Below, piece by piece: positions 1 to 5,177 of a stretch of DNA of 5,177 nt (the first letter of the stretch is position 1; each line of letters opens with the position of its first letter). The stretch is from Chitinophaga pinensis. GTDB taxonomy: Bacteria; Bacteroidota; Bacteroidia; AKYH767-A; OLB10. The DNA lies in contig CAMBYJ010000156.1 in assembly GCA_945872015.1 (NCBI GenBank), positions 1-5,177 of the forward strand, given 5' to 3'. The notes under the pieces are model-generated. The model searched no databases. It saw only the letters and a list, made by a program, of their open reading frames with translations, and had not been told where the DNA came from. A program made the position numbers and the translations under genes.

Positions 1-516
1 TAAGGGCAAAGAACTCTCTACATTTAAAATCAAATTAAAGTCAAACAGCAATAAAGGAATTAAGGCCAAAAATTGTATGAATGACATACGCATCCATCCA
101 CCACTTGAAAATGCAGATCCTGCTCCCAATAGTAGTCCTATAATTAAACTAATCAATGTCGCACAAAATCCAACTATCAAGGCATATCGTGCACCTGAAA
201 TTATTCCTGCTAATACATCACAGCCTCTTAGAGTAGTACCTAACCAATGTCTATAAAAGATTGCATTATTCTTTACTTGTTGCTTATCAAACGGACTTTT
301 ATAATCTGCATTATCAAAATCACTCACACCAGCACGATAAGGTATTAAAGGCATTATTTTAAAATCACTCTCTCCTATTGTATAGCTACTCTCACTAAAA
401 ACTGGAAATGTAATTTGTGCTTTACTAATTAATACCAGTGGTCTATTGTTGCTTAATAAAGGAGCTAGAATAGCGACAATCACAAAAAACAAAATAATTT
501 TAAATCCCCATTTCAT
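1..516 (-). CDS. Peptide-type ABC transporter permease, OppC/DppC/YejE-like (partial, C-terminus beyond left edge)
   Basis: Inner-membrane permease subunit of a peptide-family ABC importer. I translated 172 codons down to position 1 with no stop, so the C-terminal part is outside the window; family members are usually about 280-400 residues. Residues 5-21 form a first membrane segment. Residues 22-90 are a polar, extracytoplasmic stretch. At 91-110 comes the family entry motif (W-L-G-T-T, then G-C-D-V-L and G-A-R), followed by a second membrane segment at about 110-133 with the typical Gly-rich end. The motif between the first segment and the extracytoplasmic loop (N-N-R-P-L-V-L with F-P-V-F after it) resembles YejE-type proteins more than short DppC. 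The usual G-R-D of the motif reads G-C-D here. The ATG at 516 overlaps the upstream stop (ATGA) and has a perfect Shine-Dalgarno, which fixes the start. The EAA loop that contacts the ATPase is not in view. Family assignment is firm; substrate is unknown. Confidence 0.88.
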   Translation of the reverse strand, partial: MKWGFKIILFFVIVAILAPLLSNNRPLVLISKAQITFPVFSESSYTIGESDFKIMPLIPYRAGVSDFDNADYKSPFDKQQVKNNAIFYRHWLGTTLRGCDVLAGIISGARYALIVGFCATLISLIIGLLLGAGSAFSSGGWMRMSFIQFLALIPLLLFDFNLILNVESSLPL

Positions 517-1901
517 TCCTTCACCTCCTTAGTTGATAATAATCTGCCTGCGATTTTTTGTTGGAAATAATCAAGCAAAATAAAACACAAAGCAGTAACA
601 AATCCAATAATACCAAACAATGAGATGAGTACAGGCACATCCTGACTACGAGCTGCAGTGATTAATAAATTACCAATACCTGCAATAGAAAACATTTGCT
701 CTACTACAACAGCTCCTGATAATAGAGCAGGAAACAACAAGAATAAAAATGTAGAGGAAGAATAAATAGCATTCTTAAGAACAAATTTGTAAACGATTGT
801 TCGATTACTTTGTCCCATCATTTTAGCAGATAATACATAGTTCTTAGAATACTCTTCTTCAAACGATCGAAAGAGCATTAATGTAAAAAACACAATTGCT
901 CCAAACGATAATGTAATGATTGGTAAGATAAAATACGTCAATGATTTTAAAAGTGAAATAAAAGTAAAAGAATCATTCTCTGCCAATGGAGCAAACGAAA
1001 AATTAGCAGGAAGTAATTGTAATTGATACGGATTAGCAAAAAGAAAAATCAGAATAGCTCCAATAAAAAATGCTGGAACACTATATAAAAAATGCAAAGC
1101 ACTTTGAACATAGTTCGACCATCGTTTATCTTTATTTAAAAATAATTCTGCTGAAAACAAAACACTAAAAATTACGATGATTATCATTGTAATTACCGTA
1201 ATAATAGAAGTAATCAGCATAGGTTTCTTCAAGGCCGAACCAACTGTATTTTTCGATATCCAAGAGCGCGAATAAATCCCATTTCTATTGCTTAATAAAT
1301 CACTACACCACAAAGCAAATTGATTATTTGTATTTACATGAAATGTAGGAACCCATTGTTTCCAAGCTGCATTTACATTGATTTGTTTCAAACCATTAAG
1401 TACCGCAAATGTGTTGGATTCACTTGGAAGAAGTGAATTGTATTTCGCATAATAAAAATTGAGTGTGTCAATATTTCTTGATGCGATGATTTGATTAGCA
1501 AATCGCTGCAAATTCAATACTTGAGAAGGTGGTATCATCCACGATTCATTATGGAAAGCGCATAACGATTGATAAATATGATGGATATCTTTTGTACTAC
1601 CTGTTTTACAACTCCAGTAAATCAAAAAATCTTTTTCATTACAAGCAGATAAATACTTGAATGAATCAGGCAAAGCAAGATTACTGATAGAAAAATAAAA
1701 CGGAGGTAAATCGAGTCCGAATTGATGATATAACGAAACGTAATTTGAATCATATACCGAAATTGCGTGTTGCGAAAAATTTGAATTGGTAGTTACAGCC
1801 TGCAGCGGACGATTGCTTTGGTAACGCAACAATAAAAAAGAAAATCCTACAACAATAAAAAAGGATGCAATCACCAATATAATTTTGCCAATGATGCGCA
1901 T
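513..1901 (-). CDS. Peptide-type ABC transporter permease, OppB/DppB-like, with large extracytoplasmic insertion
   Basis: Membrane subunit that would pair with the following OppC-like protein to form the import channel. Layout of its 462 residues: membrane segment at 4-26, a long extracytoplasmic region at about 27-225, then membrane segments near 228-252, 266-290, 318-343, 380-402 and 423-447. The EAA-type cytoplasmic loop lies at about 356-378 (S-A-K-M-M-G, then V-L-K-N-A) and is where the ATPase docks in this family. The hallmark G-A-V-V-V-E at 396-401 and G-I-G-N-L-L at 408-413 are also present. OppB/DppB proteins are usually about 300-365 residues; the excess is in the first periplasmic region, which keeps the family's G-L-D-L-P at 62-66 and carries Cys at 87, 98, 114 and 199. 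The start follows the upstream stop by 3 nt with no Shine-Dalgarno, so translation is probably coupled. The last codons contain the Shine-Dalgarno of the next gene. Transported substrate cannot be read from sequence. Confidence 0.93.
   Translation of the reverse strand: MRIIGKIILVIASFFIVVGFSFLLLRYQSNRPLQAVTTNSNFSQHAISVYDSNYVSLYHQFGLDLPPFYFSISNLALPDSFKYLSACNEKDFLIYWSCKTGSTKDIHHIYQSLCAFHNESWMIPPSQVLNLQRFANQIIASRNIDTLNFYYAKYNSLLPSESNTFAVLNGLKQINVNAAWKQWVPTFHVNTNNQFALWCSDLLSNRNGIYSRSWISKNTVGSALKKPMLITSIITVITMIIIVIFSVLFSAELFLNKDKRWSNYVQSALHFLYSVPAFFIGAILIFLFANPYQLQLLPANFSFAPLAENDSFTFISLLKSLTYFILPIITLSFGAIVFFTLMLFRSFEEEYSKNYVLSAKMMGQSNRTIVYKFVLKNAIYSSSTFLFLLFPALLSGAVVVEQMFSIAGIGNLLITAARSQDVPVLISLFGIIGFVTALCFILLDYFQQKIAGRLLSTKEVKE
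521..530 (-). promoter_or_regulatory. Perfect Shine-Dalgarno for the OppC-like gene
   Basis: Read on the minus strand this is AAGGAGGTGA, a full match to the usual 16S rRNA 3' end complement. Its AGGAGG core lies 7 nt before the ATG at 516. It is inside the last codons of the OppB-like gene (T-K-E-V-K-E), next to the ATGA stop/start overlap. No comparable site precedes the other protein starts in this window. Confidence 0.85.
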
Positions 1902-1904
1902 ACT

Positions 1905-3761
1905 TTAATTACTAACTGATGATTTTTTACAGAGCGGACTCAACTGAAGCGGAGAATATAAAATTCCAGGACGTTCTGCATAAAAAGTTGCATTGTCAAA
2001 ACGTTTATGCACTACACAACGGCGAACCAATCCGTATAAAAAGATATAAGGTTGTTCATCATAAATCAGCTTTTGCATTTCCTGCTCTAATTGAATTTTT
2101 CGAGTTGCATTTGTTTCCTTCGCGATAGCATTAATTAAACTATCCGAAGCTGCACTGCCAAATCCAGTATAATTACTTCCATTACCAATATAAGAAGCTG
2201 TTGACCACAACTGACTATAATCTTCTGGAAAAGATGAAGTATTCCATGAGCCCATTGCTAAATCATAATTGTGAGTTGAAACTTTTTCCATCCATGTTGG
2301 ATAATCACATGCCACGGGTTTTATTAGGATACCTGCTTGTTTCATTCCCTCAGCAATAATTACAGCCATATCTTTCCAATCGGGAATAGTATTGAAGTAG
2401 ATAAGCTCTAATTCAAGTGATACCTTTTTATTGCTGATTATTTTATCGCGCACACCATCGATATCTGAATCCTTCCATCCACTTTTATCTAGCAGGTCAT
2501 TCGCTTTTTTTAAATCAAAAGGAATCAACTTTAAATCTTGATTACATTCTTTTTTTAAGGGAGCAACGGGACTAGCGACTCTTTTATTAATTCCTTTATT
2601 AACCACTTTAATCATGTTATCAATTTGAGAAGAATATGCAAGTGCTCTTCGAACATTAATATCATTTAAGATTAAATTCTGCTTTATACCATCAGGTCGC
2701 ATGTTCATAGCGATGTATGTATATCCGTATGTATCAATAAATCGACTGTGATAATTTTTATTAAAAACTTTATCCTGTTGCAGTTCGAATAGAAGTCGCG
2801 TAGGAAATGCTCCAGAAGCATCAAATAATTGAGAAAGAAAACTTGTTTTTTGAGCTGCAGGATCTTGCGCAATTCGAAATGTGATTTTTTCCGGGTAAGC
2901 GATTTGCAAAGTGTCGTTTAACAATGATGACCAATGATTTTGCTTTTTGATAATTGAAATATATTGGCCTCGCTCCCACTTTTGCAATTGATAAGGTCCA
3001 AGTCCGGATATAATTTCTGCATTATCTCCCATGGCATCACTATTAAAAATATTAGCCCATTGCATTAACGATTTATTTTTCTCCTGAACAAAACTAGAAT
3101 CATTTAACTGATTAAAAGTTACTGCTTGTAAAGCATTATTATAGTCGTATTTTTTTTCTTGAAGGATTGGATAATCGCACCACATAGGAAGATTATATTC
3201 TGATGCCGACTTGAAAACAATCGTAAATTGTAAATTATTCAAGCTGTCCGCTATAAAATCCTTCACATTTTCAAAAAAGAACTTATTTGAAACGTTATTG
3301 GTAAGATTGCATTTAGAAGCTTTAATAGTAAATGCTATATCATTCGCAGTTACTTGCAAACCATCATCCCATGTAATGCCTTTACGTATTTTGAACGTGA
3401 GGGATTGGTTGTTGTTTGAAAAAACGGGCATTGATTCGCATATGCCAGGTCGCATATTACCATTGGACAAATCAGTATTTATTAACGCGCAATGTAAATA
3501 ATGAAGCACCTCATCGCGTATTTGTGAGGAGCCGTTAGTTGGATGTAAGTTGTCGGGATCTGCAAGAATATGCACATTTACCTCATTTATTTTCGACCAA
3601 GAAGGGTCCCAACTACCTGCATCAGGTAAGGAATATGCAAGTGCGTATGCATTATCAGTTACTACCTCTTTTGATTCCTTTGTACTGCATGCAACAATAA
3701 AAAGTATCAGAATGAGATAGTTAAACAAAAAAAAATGAGTTCGATTTCGATTATGATGCAT
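1905..3761 (-). CDS. Peptide-type ABC transporter substrate-binding lipoprotein (SBP_bac_5, DppA/OppA-like)
   Basis: Binds the substrate outside the inner membrane and delivers it to the two permeases encoded downstream; the family mostly handles peptides, sometimes nickel, sugars or other oligomers. Its 618 residues begin with a hydrophobic signal (10-24) and a lipobox I-V-A-C with Cys25 as the predicted lipidation site. The SBP_bac_5 signature is at about 104-147 (P-G-I-C-E-S, then L-T-F-K-I-R-K-G-I-T-W and A-N-D-I-A-F). Later family landmarks are G-L-G-P-Y near 253-257, N-V-R-R-A-L-A-Y at 369-376, K-A-N-D-L-L at 419-424, and a C-terminal D-E-Q-P-Y-I-F-L-Y at 568-576. It is somewhat longer than DppA (about 535), due to an extended N-terminal linker and loops. 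The ATG at 3761 is the only start that includes the signal peptide. It is first in the operon, divergent from the tRNA genes. Pocket residues do not let me name the ligand. Confidence 0.94.
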   Translation of the reverse strand: MHHNRNRTHFFLFNYLILILFIVACSTKESKEVVTDNAYALAYSLPDAGSWDPSWSKINEVNVHILADPDNLHPTNGSSQIRDEVLHYLHCALINTDLSNGNMRPGICESMPVFSNNNQSLTFKIRKGITWDDGLQVTANDIAFTIKASKCNLTNNVSNKFFFENVKDFIADSLNNLQFTIVFKSASEYNLPMWCDYPILQEKKYDYNNALQAVTFNQLNDSSFVQEKNKSLMQWANIFNSDAMGDNAEIISGLGPYQLQKWERGQYISIIKKQNHWSSLLNDTLQIAYPEKITFRIAQDPAAQKTSFLSQLFDASGAFPTRLLFELQQDKVFNKNYHSRFIDTYGYTYIAMNMRPDGIKQNLILNDINVRRALAYSSQIDNMIKVVNKGINKRVASPVAPLKKECNQDLKLIPFDLKKANDLLDKSGWKDSDIDGVRDKIISNKKVSLELELIYFNTIPDWKDMAVIIAEGMKQAGILIKPVACDYPTWMEKVSTHNYDLAMGSWNTSSFPEDYSQLWSTASYIGNGSNYTGFGSAASDSLINAIAKETNATRKIQLEQEMQKLIYDEQPYIFLYGLVRRCVVHKRFDNATFYAERPGILYSPLQLSPLCKKSSVSN

Positions 3762-3765
3762 CTAA

Positions 3766-3795
3766 CAAATATAAAAGATAAGCACTTAAAAACAC
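3766..3795 (-). promoter_or_regulatory. Probable Bacteroidota-type promoter of the ABC importer operon
   Basis: On the minus strand TATATTTG (3773 down to 3766) matches the -7 consensus TAnnTTTG exactly. Nineteen nucleotides upstream is GTG (3795-3793), one mismatch from the TTG core of the -33 element. Only 4 nt (TTAG) separate the -7 box from the ATG at 3761. The start of transcription expected a few bases past the box would therefore fall at or next to the start codon. The -7 box is a strong match; the -33 element is weak. Confidence 0.6.
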
Positions 3796-3816
3796 TTTGA
3801 ATAAAATTAAAATAAA

Positions 3817-3848
3817 TTTTGGAGAAGTGCATTTACTTCTTACATTTG
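3817..3848 (+). promoter_or_regulatory. Bacteroidota-type promoter of the tRNA gene cluster
   Basis: TTTTG at 3817-3821 (TTG core 3819-3821) and TACATTTG at 3841-3848 are separated by 19 nt counted from the TTG core. This matches TTG-N19-TAnnTTTG, the primary sigma factor promoter described for Bacteroides and Flavobacterium. Transcription would begin near 3853-3856, about 6-9 nt before the mature 5' end of tRNA-Ser, which is a normal short leader. Confidence 0.75.
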
Positions 3849-3861
3849 CAACCCCACATAA

Positions 3862-3951
3862 GGTGAGGTGCCTGAGAGGCCGAAAGGAACAGTTTGCTAA
3901 ACTGTCGTACGGGTAACCGTACCGCGGGTTCGAATCCCGCCCTCACCGCCA
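3862..3951 (+). tRNA. tRNA-Ser (anticodon GCT)
   Basis: Class II tRNA with acceptor stem GGTGAGG (3862-3868) pairing with CCTCACC (3941-3947) and discriminator G at 3948. The anticodon arm is ACAGT-TTGCTAA-ACTGT with anticodon GCT, reading AGC and AGT codons. A long variable arm forms a 6-bp stem (GTACGG/CCGTAC) around GTAA, as expected for serine tRNAs. The T arm is GCGGG-TTCGAAT-CCCGC. CCA follows the discriminator (3949-3951), so the 3' terminus appears genome-encoded, unlike the two tRNA genes downstream. It is the first gene after the promoter. Confidence 0.97.
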
Positions 3952-4000
3952 GGCACAATTAAAGTGCATCGTTCTAAAGATTATTAAAATAGATATCGTT

Positions 4001-4074
4001 CGGGGTGTAGCGTAGCCCGGTATCGCGCCACATTTGGGATGTGGAGGTCGTAGGTTCGAATCCTGCCACCCCGA
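4001..4074 (+). tRNA. tRNA-Pro (anticodon TGG)
   Basis: Acceptor stem CGGGGTG (4001-4007) pairs with CACCCCG (4067-4073), with discriminator A at 4074. The anticodon arm is CCACA-TTTGGGA-TGTGG, giving anticodon TGG, and the T arm is GTAGG-TTCGAAT-CCTGC with one G-T pair. The next bases are CAA, so CCA is not encoded and would be added after processing. It lies 49 nt past the encoded CCA of tRNA-Ser with no clear promoter of its own, so co-transcription with tRNA-Ser is likely. Confidence 0.97.
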
Positions 4075-4157
4075 CAAAAATTAGTTCTTCGACATTTAAA
4101 TCAATATCCATTTTCAGATTGTCGTTTTTCCTGATTATCATGAACCCTGAAATTACC

Positions 4158-4231
<74 letters not shown>

Positions 4232-4324
4232 CTTTCACACTGTTTTTACTTTTACAAAACCAAACTTAATTTTTACCAAGCTTTTTACACCTCTTACCAA
4301 ATAATTGAATTAATTCTTGCAGTC

Positions 4325-4340
4325 TACCAATATACCAATA
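4325..4340. repeat. Perfect tandem duplication of TACCAATA
   Basis: Two adjacent 8-bp copies, 4325-4332 and 4333-4340. The second copy overlaps the left arm of the hairpin at 4332-4350. Related TACCAA hexamers occur just upstream at 4274 and 4295. Confidence 0.8.
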
Positions 4341-4372
4341 ACTTTGGTGTCGTTAGTTACCTCTTAATTAAA

Positions 4373-4395
4373 ATTCCATTCCATTCCATTCCATT
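4373..4395. repeat. Pentanucleotide microsatellite (ATTCC), about 4.6 copies
   Basis: Four perfect ATTCC units at 4373-4392 followed by a partial ATT (4393-4395). It lies between the tRNA-Arg gene and the probable terminator, outside any coding region, so length changes by slippage would not shift a reading frame. Confidence 0.9.
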
Positions 4396-4410
4396 AAATT
4401 AAAAAAACAT

Positions 4411-4440
4411 GTGCGCATTTTATTGTGCGCTTTTTATTTT
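4411..4440 (+). terminator. Probable intrinsic terminator of the tRNA cluster
   Basis: GTGCGCA (4411-4417) can pair with TGTGCGC shifted to 4424-4430, giving a 7-bp stem with two G-T pairs and a 6-nt loop (4418-4423). The stem is followed at once by a T-run interrupted by one A (4431-4440), and an A-run precedes it (4401-4407). Placement 180 nt past tRNA-Arg and 56 nt before the next ATG fits an end of the tRNA transcript. The G-T pairs make the stem weaker than a typical terminator. Confidence 0.55.
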
Positions 4441-4495
4441 ACTTCCAAATTTAAAGATGTTCATTACCGTTATAAAAAACTAAATAAATATAAAC

Positions 4496-4984
4496 ATGAA
4501 AAAAAAGAAAAACATTTTGCTAAAATTACTATTGCTGATTACTGTATCCACATTAATCAGCTTGAATTCGCATGGGCAATCAATCCCATCCTATCAAAAC
4601 TATTCTGCTGGATTAAATCCTAGTCAACTGCAAGATTTAGTAGACCTAAATTATGGAGAACAAACCACTGCATTTAATAATGTTAGTGGCGTTACAGTTA
4701 TTGGTAATGGAACGGCACAAGTTCTTGATATTAATGCTTCGGATTTTAATGGAATCAATTTCAGTAACCCATTATTAAGTAGTGTAAAACTTATCAGAAT
4801 AAGGTACTCCTCAGTTAGTGAGTTTCAACAACCAATTAATTTAACAGGACTGTCGATATTAAGCAATTTACAGTATGTTCATTTATTAAGTTCAATAAAT
4901 GCTAATGCTGCACAATTAAATTCTGCTTTTGTTAGCATCCCTAATTCTATTTCAATCTATTATTCTATTTCAATTCCAAACTAA
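4496..4984 (+). CDS. Small secreted protein of unknown function
   Basis: I do not recognise the family. The 162-residue product starts with a clear Sec signal peptide: Lys-rich start (K2-K5), hydrophobic core at about 7-23, and a likely cleavage after G27 (S-H-G before Q28). The mature part is about 135 residues, rich in Ser, Asn, Leu and Ile, with no Cys and few charges, which suggests an extracellular beta-rich or repeat fold. The stretch at about 115-135 (L-T-G-L-S-I-L-S-N-L-Q-Y-V-H-L-L) has leucine spacing reminiscent of a single leucine-rich repeat, too little to assign. The C-terminus ends in alternating S-I-S-I blocks created by a short in-frame duplication. There is no lipobox, no membrane anchor and no recognisable type IX secretion C-terminal domain. 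The start is set by the signal peptide and the A/T-rich leader. The next gene begins 5 nt after the stop, so both are probably one operon. Confidence 0.8.
   Translation: MKKKKNILLKLLLLITVSTLISLNSHGQSIPSYQNYSAGLNPSQLQDLVDLNYGEQTTAFNNVSGVTVIGNGTAQVLDINASDFNGINFSNPLLSSVKLIRIRYSSVSEFQQPINLTGLSILSNLQYVHLLSSINANAAQLNSAFVSIPNSISIYYSISIPN
4944..4974 (+). repeat. In-frame 13-bp direct repeat at the 3' end of the small secreted-protein gene
   Basis: ATTCTATTTCAAT occurs at 4944-4956 and again at 4962-4974, an offset of 18 nt or six codons. It produces the repeated S-I-S-I at the protein C-terminus, just before the stop at 4982. Confidence 0.85.
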
Positions 4985-4989
4985 TATTT

Positions 4990-5177
4990 ATGAAAAAAAA
5001 CATACTTCACTCTGGATTAATAAAAATAGTATTTTTATTAATAATTATTGGATTTATTTCAATTCAAGGATTTTCACAGGTTAGAAAACCTTTTACACAA
5101 AGAACATCTGCATTTACTCCTACAAGGACAATTTATAGTATAAATGGTGATTTCACTATGATTGGCAATACCAATCT
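4990..5177 (+). CDS. N-terminus of an exported, probably large surface protein (partial, runs off right edge)
   Basis: Sixty-two complete codons are visible from the ATG at 4990 to the window end, with no stop. Residues 1-29 form a signal peptide (K-K near the start, hydrophobic core about 10-25, likely cleavage after S29 in G-F-S before Q30). The mature start, Q-V-R-K-P-F-T-Q-R-T-S, then T-I-Y-S-I-N-G-D-F-T-M-I-G-N-T-N, closely resembles, from my memory, the beginnings of many very large Bacteroidota secreted proteins. Those carry adhesin-like repeat domains and often a gliding-motility or type IX sorting C-terminus. None of those downstream domains can be seen here, so size and secretion route are inference. 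The start is 5 nt after the stop of the small secreted-protein gene with no Shine-Dalgarno, which suggests co-transcription and coupled translation. Confidence 0.8.
   Translation, partial: MKKNILHSGLIKIVFLLIIIGFISIQGFSQVRKPFTQRTSAFTPTRTIYSINGDFTMIGNTN

Larger units (their letters stand above)
4232..4495. other. Gene-free spacer between tRNA-Arg and the secreted-protein gene pair
   Basis: AT-rich 264-nt spacer without a credible coding region. It holds four copies of TACCAA (4274, 4295, 4325, 4333), a hairpin at 4332-4350 (ATACCAA and TTGGTGT, 7 bp with one G-T pair, loop of 5), a short ATTCC tandem repeat, and a probable terminator. I looked for TAnnTTTG upstream of the gene at 4496 and found no good match, so that gene's promoter is unidentified. 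The 15 nt before its ATG are almost entirely A and T, the usual leader style of this phylum. Confidence 0.6.

Noticed and set aside
1919..2128. Plus-strand open frame of 69 codons opposite the binding-protein gene
   Set aside because: It lies fully antisense to a well-supported SBP_bac_5 gene, and its product shows no recognisable domain or signal.
3211..3501. Plus-strand open frame of 96 codons opposite the binding-protein gene
   Set aside because: Antisense to the conserved N-terminal signature of the binding protein; a by-product of that gene's codon use.
3953..3967. Small hairpin GCAC/GTGC just after tRNA-Ser
   Set aside because: Only 4 bp with a 7-nt AT loop and no T-run; not a convincing terminator or processing site.
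3825..3969. 8-bp direct repeat AAGTGCAT at 3825-3832 and 3962-3969 flanking tRNA-Ser, as a possible attachment-site duplication
   Set aside because: Too short to be meaningful in AT-rich DNA, and there is no integrase or other mobile-element gene nearby.
4431..4475. Promoter for the gene at 4496, based on TATTTTAC (4435) or TACCGTTA (near 4467)
   Set aside because: Neither matches TAnnTTTG beyond a few positions and neither has a TTG at the expected distance.
4232..4495. Integrated element or phage remnant at the 3' end of the tRNA cluster
   Set aside because: No repeat of the tRNA-Arg 3' end, no integrase and no phage-like gene is seen in the following sequence.
4411..4623. Plus-strand open frame of 70 codons overlapping the start of the small secreted-protein gene
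   Set aside because: It begins inside the probable terminator and reads through the signal-peptide region of the gene at 4496 in another frame, which has the far better protein features.

Overview
The window looks like a piece of an AT-rich Bacteroidota chromosome (Flavobacteriia or Chitinophagia-like). Four signs point that way: matches to the phylum's TTG-N19-TAnnTTTG promoter form, mostly Shine-Dalgarno-free starts with A/T-rich leaders, a lipoprotein with a Lys/Glu-rich stretch after its lipid-bearing Cys, and a secreted-protein N-terminus of a type I associate with large Bacteroidota surface proteins. This assignment is inferred from style; no phylogenetic marker is present.

Left part (1-3761, all minus strand): a tightly packed peptide-type ABC importer operon. 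In transcription order it encodes an SBP_bac_5 (DppA/OppA-like) lipoprotein, an OppB/DppB-like permease with an unusually large extracytoplasmic insertion, and the N-terminal 172 residues of an OppC/DppC/YejE-like permease that runs off the left edge. The spacings (3 nt, then a 4-nt ATGA overlap) indicate one mRNA with coupled translation. The ATPase genes are not in view and may lie beyond the left edge.

Middle (3762-4231): a 100-bp divergent promoter region, then three plus-strand tRNA genes, Ser(GCT), Pro(TGG) and Arg(TCT). The promoter ahead of tRNA-Ser is a very good Bacteroidota match. The one ahead of the importer lies so close to the ATG that a leaderless or nearly leaderless mRNA is predicted.

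Right part (4232-5177): a 264-bp gene-free spacer with short tandem repeats and a probable terminator. It is followed by two plus-strand genes 5 nt apart: a 162-residue secreted protein of unknown function, and the first 62 codons of another exported protein that begins like large Bacteroidota surface or adhesin-type proteins.

I see no CRISPR array, transposase, phage gene or rRNA. Nothing here clearly shows a new defence or biosynthetic system. The least ordinary items are the enlarged OppB insertion, the predicted leaderless importer mRNA, the single perfect Shine-Dalgarno inside the operon, and the small secreted protein paired with a probable large surface protein.
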